DNA of 64,000 bases from Verrucomicrobiaceae bacterium E54 (GCA_022548915.1 JAKZES010000002.1:204167-268166); one strand, 5' to 3'; shown: positions 9,059 through 17,457, counted from the stretch's first letter. Program-made: numbers and translations. Notes: a model not told the origin generated them from the sequence alone.

Positions 9059-9943
9059 ATGTGGGAATTCATCCAACAGAATTGGCGCTACGGCGTCGAG
9101 ATCCTGATCCTGAGCATCGGGATCTATCAGATCTATCGCGCCTTCAAGGCGACCCGCGGCGCCCGCATCCTGGTCGGCTTGATGGTCATCCTGCTGATGC
9201 TCACGGCGCTGCTCCAGATCTTCAAGTTCCAGGTCATCAGCTTCCTCGTCACCCGCGGCCTGCTGGTCCTGCTCATCGCCCTGCCCGTGATCTTCCAGCC
9301 GGAGATCCGCACCGCGCTGGCCCGGGTCGGCAGCAGCCGCTGGCTCGACTGGCTGCTGCGCAACGACCGCCGCCAGCTCGACTTCCTCGAAAGCCTCGAG
9401 CAGGCCGTGATGTCCTTGTCGAAGAAGCGCATCGGCGCGCTCTTCGCCATCGAGCGGAACATCTCGCTCAAGAGCCAGCAGGACACGGGTGCCACGCTCA
9501 ATGCCGACTTTTCTCCGGAGCTTGCACTCTCGATCTTCTTTCCGAAGTCGCCGCTCCACGATGGCGCGGTGATCCTCGCCGATGAAAAACTGGTCGCCGC
9601 CGGCTGCGTGCTGCCGGTCAGCCAGAAGGAACTCGCCGACCGCTCGATCGGCCTGCGCCACCGCGCCGCAATCGGCCTCACCGAGGAAACGGATGCGGTC
9701 TGCGTGGTGGTCAGCGAGGAAACCGGCGGCATCTCGCTGTGCTCCGAGGGAAACATCGAGCGCAACCTGAAGAGCGAGGACTTCAGCGAACGGATGGAGG
9801 AGATCTTCCTCAACAAGAACAACGAAGATGAGAAAAGCGTTTCGGAAGAACTGGGGACCGAAGATGATGTCGCTGATTCTGGCGACGGCGATCTGGATGC
9901 TGATTCAGAAGTATCTGGAAGCGAACGGAATGTGGGAGGTTGA
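9059..9943 (+). CDS. cdaA: Diadenylate cyclase CdaA (c-di-AMP synthase)
   Basis: Makes cyclic di-AMP from two ATP at the inner face of the membrane. 294 residues: three N-terminal membrane segments (about 11-27, 38-56, 60-78), a short helix, then the DAC domain. The two catalytic signatures are intact: Asp168-Gly-Ala in SPLHDGAVIL, and Arg200-His-Arg in GLRHRAAIGL. The acidic tail after residue 250 (EEIFLNKNNEDEKSVSEE) overlaps the next gene by 116 bases. In Firmicutes cdaA is followed by cdaR (YbbR) and glmM; here a small CdaR-like protein follows and glmM is absent, with bioD in its place. Confidence 0.95.
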   Translation: MWEFIQQNWRYGVEILILSIGIYQIYRAFKATRGARILVGLMVILLMLTALLQIFKFQVISFLVTRGLLVLLIALPVIFQPEIRTALARVGSSRWLDWLLRNDRRQLDFLESLEQAVMSLSKKRIGALFAIERNISLKSQQDTGATLNADFSPELALSIFFPKSPLHDGAVILADEKLVAAGCVLPVSQKELADRSIGLRHRAAIGLTEETDAVCVVVSEETGGISLCSEGNIERNLKSEDFSERMEEIFLNKNNEDEKSVSEELGTEDDVADSGDGDLDADSEVSGSERNVGG

Positions 9944-10205
9944 GGAACCGCCCCGCGCCCAGCCCGCCCCCAAGGACGACCAGATCCGGGACCTCGAGTC
10001 CCGCATCGAGGAACTCCGCGGCCAGGTGGCCAGCGCCGAGGAACTTCGCAAGCAGCTCGAGGAGGAACGTCGCGAACAGCAGCAACGCGAAGAGGAACGC
10101 CGCAAGGCCGCCGAGGCCGCCAAGGCGGCCGCCGAAGCGGCCAAGGCGGCAGCCGCCGCGGCTGAACCCGAGTCCAAGCCCCCGGAAACCCCTGAAAATC
10201 CATGA
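9828..10205 (+). CDS. Short CdaR/YbbR-position membrane protein with coiled-coil tail
   Basis: 125 residues. The N-terminus MRKAFRKNWGPKMMSLILAT is followed by the rest of a membrane segment (AIWMLIQKYL) and resembles the first helix of YbbR/CdaR proteins, which regulate CdaA. No YbbR beta-domains follow. Instead there is a charged coiled coil (RDLESRIEELRGQVASAEEL, then a long Glu/Arg/Gln-rich helix) and a tail rich in Ala, Lys and Glu. The gene starts inside cdaA (116-base overlap) and shares ATGA with bioD, so all three are likely cotranscribed. The position argues for a CdaA partner; the loss of YbbR domains is directly seen, the regulatory role is inferred. Alternatively it is an unrelated membrane-anchored coiled coil. 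Confidence 0.75.
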   Translation: MRKAFRKNWGPKMMSLILATAIWMLIQKYLEANGMWEVEEPPRAQPAPKDDQIRDLESRIEELRGQVASAEELRKQLEEERREQQQREEERRKAAEAAKAAAEAAKAAAAAAEPESKPPETPENP

Positions 10206-10825
10206 GCTGGTTCATCACCGGAACCGACACCGACGTCGGCAAGACCTACTTTTCCCGCCTCCTGATCCGCGCGCTGCGCGAGGCCCGCGTCGATGCCGTT
10301 GGCTTCAAGCCGGTCTGCTGCGGCGAGCGGACCGACGCCGAACTGCTCGCCGAAGCCTCCGGCGGACTCGACGTGGAGACCGTCAACCCGCTGTGGCTGC
10401 AGGCCCCCGTCGCGCCGCAGGTCGCCGCCATGCTGTCGAATGCCGAAATCAATCCCGCCTCGCTGGTCGCTTCCGGCAAGATGCTCGAAAAGCAGCACCA
10501 GGCGATCATCATCGAAGGTGCCGGCGGCTGGCGGGTGCCGCTGGCCAAGGGCTACGACATGGCCGACCTCGCCACGGATTTCTCGCTGCCGGTGATCGTC
10601 GTCGTCGCCAACCGCCTCGGCGCCCTCAACCACACCATCCTGACCGTCGAAGACATCCGTGCCAGCGACCTCGAAGTCGCCGGACTGGTCCTCAACAACC
10701 TGCAGGAGGAGCAGGACACCGCCGCCATCACCAACAAGGGAGTGATCGAGGAACTCACCGACGCCCCCATTCTCGCGGAACTCATCCACGGACAGGACTT
10801 CGTCGACGTGGAGGCGTTTCTTTGA
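10202..10825 (+). CDS. bioD: ATP-dependent dethiobiotin synthetase BioD
   Basis: Closes the ureido ring of dethiobiotin from 7,8-diaminopelargonate, CO2 and ATP in biotin synthesis; cytosolic. 207 residues, typical for BioD. The P-loop GTDTDVGKT is at residues 7-15, VGFKPVCCG carries the conserved Lys, and IIEGAGGWRVPL is the second phosphate/metal-binding signature. The ATG overlaps the stop of the upstream gene (ATGA). Other bio genes are not in the window, so its placement after cdaA looks like operon sharing rather than a pathway cluster. Confidence 0.95.
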   Translation: MSWFITGTDTDVGKTYFSRLLIRALREARVDAVGFKPVCCGERTDAELLAEASGGLDVETVNPLWLQAPVAPQVAAMLSNAEINPASLVASGKMLEKQHQAIIIEGAGGWRVPLAKGYDMADLATDFSLPVIVVVANRLGALNHTILTVEDIRASDLEVAGLVLNNLQEEQDTAAITNKGVIEELTDAPILAELIHGQDFVDVEAFL

Positions 10826-10934
10826 GCGGGCGGCACGACTGCACCACAACACCTTCCTCGCGCCCAAAGTTCCTATGATTACCGTAGTAAATTCCTCCGA
10901 ATGCATGGCACCTGGGACTAACCGACGCACGTGA

Positions 10935-11870
10935 TCAGGCTACCGCAATCTTCAGACTCGGATCGGTTTCGCAATCGGCAATAATGCGGTTGTAGCGAAC
11001 AATGAGTTCTTCAAGCGTGGCCCGCCGTTTACTTCCGTTGAAAGACGTCCATTCGAGGACATTCGCGACAAGAAATTGAGTGATATCGAGTGCTTCGACA
11101 CGCTTGGAAATCTGGAGTTCATCGGCGAGGGTTTCTGCCATTTGCGCTCCGGCAGCATTCGAGATAACGAGGGGGCGGAGGCCTTTATCTAAGTTCTCCT
11201 GGCACTTCAGGAGGAGCAGTTTTGACGGAGCGGTTGTAACGTGAATGACACAGTCTCCTATTTCGAAGTCTCCCGATCTTCCCGTTGGCGCATCTGCGAC
11301 CGAGTAGCCGCTATGCATAATTTCTTGGTCAGGATAGAGCGTTTCGAGCTTTGCTCCGACGAGATGCTGCATGACCGCGCCCACCACCGTTGAGCCATGA
11401 TTCTCAGCTTGACGGCGTTTTGCTTCATCGAAAATGCCTGTGAGGCAGGCTTTAAGCGATGAGCCGGCATCCACCTTCAATTTGATTGGTGAGGCATCGA
11501 AAAAATCCCGGACGCGGGCTACCCACCACTTCTCGACGGCGCTCAAATTGAACCCAGAGGTCGCACTCTGCTTGTTAAGAAACGCGACGTAATCCTGCAT
11601 GTTTCCGAGACTGCCTCGGCTCGTTCTACCCCCTTCGGCAGCAAGAATCTTGGTGACTTTGTGGTCGGATAAAACCTTCTGAACACCACTTTTGCCCAAG
11701 CCTAAAACCTGGCCCTTCGCCTTGGTCACCAGCTTGCCCGGATCAAGGGGAAGCCCCTGCTCAATGGCCGCCCTTGTGATCACGAGGGCAACGCATAAAG
11801 CACCTTTTTGCCCGAGGAAATTATGCGCTGAGGCGAATTCTTGCAGACTCCTTTCGAGATCTCTTGGCAT
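10935..11870 (-). CDS. Probable type II restriction endonuclease (DUF4928-type)
   Basis: 311 residues from ATG 11870 (MPRDLERSLQEFASAHNFLG); a TTG at 11900 is also in frame. The first 50 bases lie inside the 3' end of the methyltransferase gene, so the two are translationally linked. The protein matches my memory of DUF4928, a family found beside C5-cytosine methyltransferases and presumed to be the cognate nuclease. The stretch GDFEIGDCVIHVTTAPSKLL, with acidic residues followed by a beta strand, is the best candidate for a PD-(D/E)xK-like active site, though no lysine follows in the classical spacing. GC content is visibly lower than in the flanking genes. Confidence 0.72.
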   Translation of the reverse strand: MPRDLERSLQEFASAHNFLGQKGALCVALVITRAAIEQGLPLDPGKLVTKAKGQVLGLGKSGVQKVLSDHKVTKILAAEGGRTSRGSLGNMQDYVAFLNKQSATSGFNLSAVEKWWVARVRDFFDASPIKLKVDAGSSLKACLTGIFDEAKRRQAENHGSTVVGAVMQHLVGAKLETLYPDQEIMHSGYSVADAPTGRSGDFEIGDCVIHVTTAPSKLLLLKCQENLDKGLRPLVISNAAGAQMAETLADELQISKRVEALDITQFLVANVLEWTSFNGSKRRATLEELIVRYNRIIADCETDPSLKIAVA

Positions 11871-12948
11871 AGGACTTGGAAAGCTTGGCAAGGGGAGCAA
11901 GGAGGTGTTCCGCGAGGTGTTTGACTACCGGAACTGCAACAGCATCACCCATGGCGCTGTAGGCTTCGTTGTAGTTGGCAGCAAGTTGATACGAATCAGG
12001 CGCTCCCATCAGGCGCGCGGCCTCCCGGGTGGTAATGAGACGAGCAGTCCACTTTCCTTTCTCATGTAGGATGAGAAACTGACGACTGCTACCTCCCTCC
12101 GCTGTGCGGAGGCAACCCGAAATATTGTCGAAGCGCAGCTCCAAGACTTGCTTCCCGTTGCGGGTCCGGCGGTAGCCCGGGAAGACCGCACGTTGACTCT
12201 TTGGGATACTTTTGAGACGGGACGTGTGCCTCGCCGCAATAATCGAAAGAAGTTGCTCGGTCTTGGCTTCATCGAAAACCGGTACTTCCCAATCGATAAT
12301 TTCCGAAAGTTTCTTGGGACGATTTTTTGGGAAAGGCATGCTCCAAAACACGCTTCCTTCAAGGGAAGTAATCACTTGAGTCACAGAATCTGAGTGCAAC
12401 CAATTTGGGCCTAAATCTTCATGGTCTGTCGCATCAAAATGCTCTTGGACGGCGACGACGAACACCCTCGGACGTGACTGTGGCAGCCAATGCCGAGCAT
12501 CAATTACCATCGGGCCGATCCTGTAGGAGCGGGCGCGGAGCGCTTTGTGAAGGAGGCGATAGTCTTCTCCTCCGTTCGAGGAAAGCAGACCTGTGACATT
12601 CTCGAGCGCAATCACCTTGGGCCGTTCCGGCATCTCATCAAGTACGCGAAGCCATTCCCAGAAGAGTCCACTGCGGGAGGCTGCAAGGCCACCCATCTTA
12701 CCTGCGAGCGAGAGGTCTTGACAGGGGAAGCTGGCCCAGACGATGTCACCTTGGGGAATCGTGGAGCCGTTTACGTTCTCGATGGAGTCTTGGTGAAAAT
12801 GGCCCGTGCCGTGGTTTGCGGTGTAGATGGCGGCCTTCTTTGGGCAGATGTCGTTCGACCAGACAGGAGTGCAGGCATGCTGGGCTCCTTGGGTGACCAG
12901 GCCGCTCCCGGCAAAGAAATCGACAAACGTTGGAAAACCGGAAGTCAT
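11821..12948 (-). CDS. DNA (cytosine-5) methyltransferase of a type II R-M system
   Basis: Transfers a methyl group from SAM to C5 of cytosine in a specific DNA site, protecting the host from the linked nuclease. 375 residues with the C5-MTase motifs in order: motif I FVDFFAGSGL (residues 8-17), motif IV FPCQDLS with the catalytic Cys, motif VI ENVTG, motif VIII QSRPRVFVVA, motif IX-like ITTREAARLMGAPDSY, and motif X AMGDAVAVPVV. The target-recognition region lies between VIII and IX. Lower GC than its neighbours, together with the overlapping nuclease gene, suggests horizontal acquisition. Recognition sequence unknown. A small GTTCA-TG-TGAAC repeat (12951-12962) lies just upstream. Confidence 0.95.
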   Translation of the reverse strand: MTSGFPTFVDFFAGSGLVTQGAQHACTPVWSNDICPKKAAIYTANHGTGHFHQDSIENVNGSTIPQGDIVWASFPCQDLSLAGKMGGLAASRSGLFWEWLRVLDEMPERPKVIALENVTGLLSSNGGEDYRLLHKALRARSYRIGPMVIDARHWLPQSRPRVFVVAVQEHFDATDHEDLGPNWLHSDSVTQVITSLEGSVFWSMPFPKNRPKKLSEIIDWEVPVFDEAKTEQLLSIIAARHTSRLKSIPKSQRAVFPGYRRTRNGKQVLELRFDNISGCLRTAEGGSSRQFLILHEKGKWTARLITTREAARLMGAPDSYQLAANYNEAYSAMGDAVAVPVVKHLAEHLLAPLAKLSKSYAKRSRKESARIRLSA

Positions 12949-13126
12949 GAGTTCATGTGAACAGTTTCGACTCAGGCTGTCAACGGAAGATTAGGCATGT
13001 AATGCATCGTTGAGAAGGCGCGAGTCACTAGATTCGAATTTTGAAGCCGTTAACGACTGCGACGCCTCCGGCGGCCGGGCCAACCCATGTTCTGTCGGCT
13101 GACCAGAACCTTTAGGAACCAGCGAC

Positions 13127-13771
13127 TTAGGAGGCCTCAATCGAGATCTTCCGGTACCAGACATTGTGCCCGTGGTCCTGGAAGCCGATGTGGCCGGTGC
13201 GCGGCAGATCCTTGAGCGCGGTCTTGAACTTGTTCTTCGACCCGTCGGGATTCTTGTTGGGCGTGTCCCAGCGGTCGAGATCGAGGTCCTGCACCTGCAC
13301 GCCGTTGATCGTGACGGTGATTTTCGGACCCACGCACTCGAGCCGGAAGGTGTTCCACTGGCCGGCGGGCTTCTCGGGCATGCTCGACGCGGGTGACGCA
13401 TCGTAGAGTGCGCCGGTGTTGTGGGTCGTCGGTTCCTGGCCGTGGGAGTCGAAGATCTGGATCTCGAATCCGCCCTGCACCGGGTTGTCCGGATCGGTGC
13501 GGAAGAAGACGCCGCTGTTGCAGCCCTTGCTGACCTTGTACTCCATCTCCAGTACGAAATCACCGAAGGCCTCCCGGGTCCACAGGTAGCTGCCGCCCGG
13601 CTGGCGCGCGATCATCGGCTCGCCCTGCTTGTCCTTCACCACCCGCCACACCGGCGGATGCTCGGGCTTGACCATCCAGCTGTCCATGCTCTCGGCGTCG
13701 AAGACTTTCTCGGCCGTCGCCGACCCCGCCATCATCGCCCCCGCCAGAAGGGCAATGCTCAATCGTTTCAT
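13127..13771 (-). CDS. Secreted DUF1080 / 3-keto-disaccharide hydrolase-like protein
   Basis: 214 residues with signal peptide MKRLSIALLAGAMMAGSATA. The mature part is a concanavalin-like jelly roll: VFDAESMDSWMV, DFVLEMEYKVSKGCNSGVFF, GGFEIQIFDSHG, WNTFRLECVGPKITVTING and a closing GHIGFQDHGHNVWYRKISIE. DUF1080 proteins are greatly expanded in PVC bacteria; some have 3-keto-glycoside hydrolase activity, many are only annotated as such. It stands alone between the R-M pair and the lipid operon. The 178 bases between it and the methyltransferase gene contain nothing I recognise. Confidence 0.9.
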   Translation of the reverse strand: MKRLSIALLAGAMMAGSATAEKVFDAESMDSWMVKPEHPPVWRVVKDKQGEPMIARQPGGSYLWTREAFGDFVLEMEYKVSKGCNSGVFFRTDPDNPVQGGFEIQIFDSHGQEPTTHNTGALYDASPASSMPEKPAGQWNTFRLECVGPKITVTINGVQVQDLDLDRWDTPNKNPDGSKNKFKTALKDLPRTGHIGFQDHGHNVWYRKISIEAS

Positions 13772-13846
13772 GCTCCGAATGGAATGACTCCAACCCCCCG
13801 GTCGCCAAGGACATTCGACGGACGTTCGTCCGATGAACGGCTCATC

Positions 13847-14584
13847 TCAAGCCGCCAGCCCGGGCCTCTGGTGACCGGTCGACCGCCCGAGCTCCACGAC
13901 GGCATCCTCGAGCCGGTGCGCGATGTCGCGCCAGGCGCCGGATCCCGCCGGGGCATCCGCGAAGCACTGCGGTCGGCCGATCCGGAGCTCCAGCTTGCCG
14001 CGCGACGGGAGCCGGTGATCGGCCGGCCATGCCTGGTGGGTCCCGCGGATGTGGCAGGGCACGACCGGGATCGGGGTGCCGGCCACCAGCATGCCGATCC
14101 CCGGCTTGAACCGTCCCATCTCCCCGTCCCGGGAACGGGTGCCCTCCGGAAACAACAGAAACAAGCCCTGCTGCTCGACAAGGGACTCCCGCAGCCGCTG
14201 GAGTGCATGCGGCTGAAGACGGTTCCGCCAAAGGGGACGCAGGTTGAGACAACGCGACGACAACCAGCTCTGGAGGGGATTCCGGAAAAAGGTGTCGCCC
14301 GCCGCAAGCGGCGAAAAGCGGGCACGCAGTCGTGCCGGCAACGACGCGCCGAGCAGCAGGGTGTCGAGGTGCGACGCATGGTTGGCGACGAGCACCGCCG
14401 GACCTTCAAGCGGCAGGTGGGACGCCCCCCGGATCGAAAGTTGGTGCCGATGGAAGACGCCGACTCGCACCAGCGACCAGGTCAGGTGATGCAGGACGTG
14501 TTCCCAGGCGGGGGGTTTCCGGTCGGGAGACACCCGGGGATGATCGACCCAGGGGGCAGGCAGGGAGGGAGAAGAGAAGATCAT
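13847..14584 (-). CDS. 1-acylglycerol-3-phosphate O-acyltransferase (PlsC family)
   Basis: Acylates lysophosphatidate, or a related lysolipid, at the membrane. 245 residues from ATG 14584, which shares ATGA with the stop of the upstream cytidylyltransferase gene. The catalytic HASHLD (Hx4D) is at residues 69-74 within NHASHLDTLLL, and the substrate-binding FPEGTR at 145-150. The frame stays open a further 560 bases upstream but only as antisense-like sequence within the neighbouring gene. It ends a four-gene run of membrane-lipid functions, so it may act on a lipid made by that operon rather than being the housekeeping PlsC. Confidence 0.92.
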   Translation of the reverse strand: MIFSSPSLPAPWVDHPRVSPDRKPPAWEHVLHHLTWSLVRVGVFHRHQLSIRGASHLPLEGPAVLVANHASHLDTLLLGASLPARLRARFSPLAAGDTFFRNPLQSWLSSRCLNLRPLWRNRLQPHALQRLRESLVEQQGLFLLFPEGTRSRDGEMGRFKPGIGMLVAGTPIPVVPCHIRGTHQAWPADHRLPSRGKLELRIGRPQCFADAPAGSGAWRDIAHRLEDAVVELGRSTGHQRPGLAA

Positions 14585-15561
14585 GGCAGCAGGGCGTGGA
14601 GGTGTTCGGGTTGGAAGCGGGTCAGGCGCTCGATCAAGGCGAGGGAAAGCGCGAGGACCGGGGCCGCGAAGACGAGGCTGTCGCAACGGTCGAGCAGGCC
14701 CCCGTGCCCCGGCAGCGACTCCGCGAGGTCCTTGAGATCGAGGTCGCGCTTGATCGACGAGAGGATGAGGTCGCCAGCCGTGCCGGTCAGGGCGAGGACC
14801 AGGCCGAGGGGAACGAGGAGCCGGACCTCGCCGACGGGTTCGCCGCCAAAGAAGAGGATGCCGGTGAGCGTGACGAAGGCCGTGGTCAGGACGAGGGAAC
14901 CGATCAGGCCCCCGCGGGTCTTGCCGGGGCTGGTGTTCGGGCAGAGTGCCCGACGCCCGAGGAGTTTGCCCGAAAGGTAGGCGAAGACGTCGTTCAACTC
15001 GACCGCCAGGATCATCCACAGCAGCAGGGCGGGACTGGTCCACTGGGCCAGGAACCCGAGGTGCGCGGGCCAAACCCCGCAGATCATGAAGCCGAGATTG
15101 GCGCAGCCGATCCGCCTGAGATAGCCCGCGGGCCGGTCCTTCCACAGGCCACCGGCCATGGTCAGGGCGGCAAACAGGGGCGCGCTGAAAAGAAGGAGGG
15201 CATACTGCTGCCGGATCATCGCCGCCGCGATCACCCCGAAACCGACAAGGAGGGCAAAGCCAAGCGAGCGATCCGCCTGGATGCCGGTCGCCCGGGCAAA
15301 CTCACCAAAGAGAAGAAGTCCGAGAAGGATGATGCCGACGGCGAGCGCCACCGGCCCGAGCAGGATGGGGAGCGAGACCGTCGGGATGATGACGGCCCAC
15401 GTGCGCATGCGGCGGATGAGCTCGGCGTGGACGGGGGCACTCAGCTTGCCGAGGCGCGACGCGATCATGGTGATGACCCAGCCCAGCAGCAGCGCGGTGG
15501 CTGCGGTGACGACGAGCGACCAGAAACGCGGATCGGAATGGATGTCGAAGACAGGATTCAT
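14581..15561 (-). CDS. Phosphatidate cytidylyltransferase, CdsA/YnbB type
   Basis: Forms CDP-diacylglycerol from phosphatidate and CTP. 326 residues with about eight membrane segments. The CdsA signature is in the C-terminal part: SPGKTRGGLIGS followed by GTAGDLILSSIKRDLDLKDL and LPGHGGLLDRCDSL. The length and the pairing with an adjacent CDP-alcohol phosphatidyltransferase resemble E. coli YnbB beside YnbA. The gene overlaps both neighbours by 4 bases. Whether this is the only CdsA of the cell cannot be judged from one window. Confidence 0.92.
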   Translation of the reverse strand: MNPVFDIHSDPRFWSLVVTAATALLLGWVITMIASRLGKLSAPVHAELIRRMRTWAVIIPTVSLPILLGPVALAVGIILLGLLLFGEFARATGIQADRSLGFALLVGFGVIAAAMIRQQYALLLFSAPLFAALTMAGGLWKDRPAGYLRRIGCANLGFMICGVWPAHLGFLAQWTSPALLLWMILAVELNDVFAYLSGKLLGRRALCPNTSPGKTRGGLIGSLVLTTAFVTLTGILFFGGEPVGEVRLLVPLGLVLALTGTAGDLILSSIKRDLDLKDLAESLPGHGGLLDRCDSLVFAAPVLALSLALIERLTRFQPEHLHALLP

Positions 15562-16235
15562 GATTCACGGACGGATTCGAGGTGACGGGAGGCGAGGACG
15601 AGGCGACGGACGGAGGTCACGGCGGTGCCGACGACCACCACGCCAAGCGCGAGGGCCATCGGCCCCATTTCCGCTGCGGACCACGAAGCCGGGCCGGCGG
15701 CCAGGGCGACCAAGGCCGCCACACAGGCGACCATCCGCGCCGGCTTGGCCATCGGCCCGGCATAGTCGGCCGGAGCACCGGCGATCTGCACCTGGACCCG
15801 CACATAGGCCGTGGCCAGCGCACCGAGGGCCGCGGCAAACCCGAGCAACGGATGGCTTCCGACGGCAAATCCCGCACCCACCAGCATGGCCACGTCGGAA
15901 ACGCGGTCGGGCACCTCGTTGTAAAGAAGGCCCACTCGCGACGCCCGGCCGGTCTCCACCGCGAGCACGCCGTCGAAGATGTTGCAGGCACCGCGCAGCA
16001 CCACCAGAACGATCACGGCCAGACAGGTCCCCCGCTGGAGCGGGCCGCCGGCCGGCATGCCCGCCGTCAGCGCGAGAAGCGCGCCGCCACCGAGGCCGGC
16101 GAGCATGCCGACGACGGAAACCATGTTGGGGGTCAGGCCGCTTCCGGCCAACCGCCGGCGCAGCCAGTCCCAGAGCGGGATGTCCCGTGCGGCGAGTGGC
16201 CGGCGACGTTCGGTTTGTTCCTGGATCGAGATCAT
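15558..16235 (-). CDS. CDP-alcohol phosphatidyltransferase, YnbA-like
   Basis: Would transfer a phosphatidyl group from CDP-diacylglycerol to an alcohol. 225 residues, about six membrane segments. The family signature D-x2-DG-x2-AR-x(n)-G-x3-D-x3-D is present in altered form: Asn85 replaces the first Asp (NIFDG) and Asn106 replaces another (G102-LLY-N106-EVP-D110-RVS-D114). From memory E. coli YnbA carries the same Asn substitutions, so this is probably a subfamily feature rather than decay. The alcohol acceptor is unknown. ATGA overlaps link it to the transporter-like gene upstream and the cytidylyltransferase downstream. Confidence 0.88.
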   Translation of the reverse strand: MISIQEQTERRRPLAARDIPLWDWLRRRLAGSGLTPNMVSVVGMLAGLGGGALLALTAGMPAGGPLQRGTCLAVIVLVVLRGACNIFDGVLAVETGRASRVGLLYNEVPDRVSDVAMLVGAGFAVGSHPLLGFAAALGALATAYVRVQVQIAGAPADYAGPMAKPARMVACVAALVALAAGPASWSAAEMGPMALALGVVVVGTAVTSVRRLVLASRHLESVRES

Positions 16236-16603
16236 GACGTTTTTCCCATCAGATAGATGCCGGAGACGAGGAGCGTCATGCCGGCGAGGTTAACCGGGCG
16301 GATCGGAGTGCCGAAGGCGAGCAGCGAAAGTCCGGCGGCGAAGATGAAGGTGGTGGCGTAGACCGGATAGAGGACGGTCAGTGCCCCACCCTTGCGGAAG
16401 GCGGCGACGAACAGGACCATCACCGCGATGTAGCAGGCGACCCCGCCGAGCAACCGGGGATTGAGCAGGAGGTCGACCGTCCGTCCCCCCGCGGCGTTGG
16501 CACCGGTCTTGTAGAGGAAGGAGCCGAGCGCTCCACAAAGCGACGCCCCGAGGATCATGAGGATGGAAAGGGGATGGGTGGCCTCTTGCATGATGGTCTT
16601 CAT
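16232..16603 (-). CDS. EamA/SMR-like half transporter, four membrane segments
   Basis: 123 residues from ATG 16603 (MKTIMQEATHPLSILMILGA). Four hydrophobic helices separated by short loops (ILMILGASLCGALGSFLYKT, LGGVACYIAVMVLFVAAF, GALTVLYPVYATTFIFAAGL, VNLAGMTLLVSGIYL) match the half-size EamA/small multidrug resistance fold, as in ArnE/ArnF lipid flippases. It is the first gene of the lipid operon (4-base overlap with the next), so moving a lipid intermediate is a reasonable guess. The frame is open upstream of 16603, but the divergent sigma-factor gene starts 100 bases away, so the shorter start is preferred. Confidence 0.8.
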   Translation of the reverse strand: MKTIMQEATHPLSILMILGASLCGALGSFLYKTGANAAGGRTVDLLLNPRLLGGVACYIAVMVLFVAAFRKGGALTVLYPVYATTFIFAAGLSLLAFGTPIRPVNLAGMTLLVSGIYLMGKTS

Positions 16604-16703
16604 CTCCCTTCCTCGGGATCGGCCGGGGCGGGTTACAGGAAAGTTGGCGGGGCCGCTTCTTTTCTCCCCTCGGTACCCACGGCGTGTTAGGAATGGTGCC
16701 TCG

Positions 16704-17453
16704 ATGGCGGATGGATCCTCGACACAGGGCACCGCGGGCTCGGGAGGATTCTTCCCCATGACCCGCTGGAGCATGGTGGTGGCCGCCCGGGACTCCCCCA
16801 GTATCGAGCGGAGCGAGGCCCTCGGGGAATTGTGCCGTCAGTACTGGCGCCCGGTGTATCTCTACGTCCGTCGCCGCGGTCATTCCGCCGAGGAAACCGA
16901 GGACCTGACCCAGGACTTCTTCTTCCGCCTCATCAAGGGTGACCTGCTGAAGTCCGTCGAAGGGCCGGAGAAGGGGCGGCTCCGCTCGTTCCTCTGCGTC
17001 GTCCTGAAGCGATTTCTGGTCGACGACTACCACCACAGGATGGCCCAGAAGCGGGGCGGAGGCCGGCACATCGTCGATATCGACGGCCCGTCGATGGAAG
17101 GGCAGATCATCGAGGGCAGGTCGGAGGATCCCGTTCAGGCTTTCGACCGGCAATGGGCGATCGATCTGTTGGAGGATGCGCTGCGTCGCCTGAAGGCGGA
17201 CTACTCCCGGGCGGGCAAGGAGGAACTGTTCGAGGCCTTCCAACCGACCATCAACCCCCAGTCCGAGCGGGTGAGCCCGGCGGCCCTGGCGGGCGAACTC
17301 GGGATGAAGGAGGGAGCGGTGAAGGTGGCGGTCCACCGCTTCCGGCAGCACTACCGGGTGTGCCTCATGGCGGCTCTCAAGGACACCCTGGCGGATGGCG
17401 AGGATCCCGAGGAGGAATTGCGCTACCTGCTGTCGCTGTTCACGCGTTCGTGA
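16704..17453 (+). CDS. ECF-type RNA polymerase sigma factor (PVC STK-associated group)
   Basis: 249 residues from ATG 16704. Region 2 is seen in GELCRQYWRPVYLYVRRRGH followed by EETEDLTQDFFFRLIKGD, which binds core polymerase and the -10 element. Region 4 is ELGMKEGAVKVAVHRFRQHY, a helix-turn-helix for the -35 element. A long linker with a Gly/Arg-rich patch (QKRGGGRHIVDID) separates them. No anti-sigma gene is adjacent; the neighbour is a large Ser/Thr kinase ending 5 bases away on the other strand, a combination typical of PVC ECF groups where phosphorylation replaces an anti-sigma factor. That control is inferred. Confidence 0.93.
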   Translation: MADGSSTQGTAGSGGFFPMTRWSMVVAARDSPSIERSEALGELCRQYWRPVYLYVRRRGHSAEETEDLTQDFFFRLIKGDLLKSVEGPEKGRLRSFLCVVLKRFLVDDYHHRMAQKRGGGRHIVDIDGPSMEGQIIEGRSEDPVQAFDRQWAIDLLEDALRRLKADYSRAGKEELFEAFQPTINPQSERVSPAALAGELGMKEGAVKVAVHRFRQHYRVCLMAALKDTLADGEDPEEELRYLLSLFTRS

Positions 17454-17457
17454 ACGC

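Noticed and set aside
12951..12962. GTTCATGTGAAC as a controller-protein box for the R-M system
   Set aside because: Arms are only 5 bp and no controller gene is present.
14585..15145. An upstream extension of the PlsC frame
   Set aside because: It lies over the cytidylyltransferase gene, is Arg/Pro-rich and lacks any family motif; the ATG sharing ATGA is the better start.
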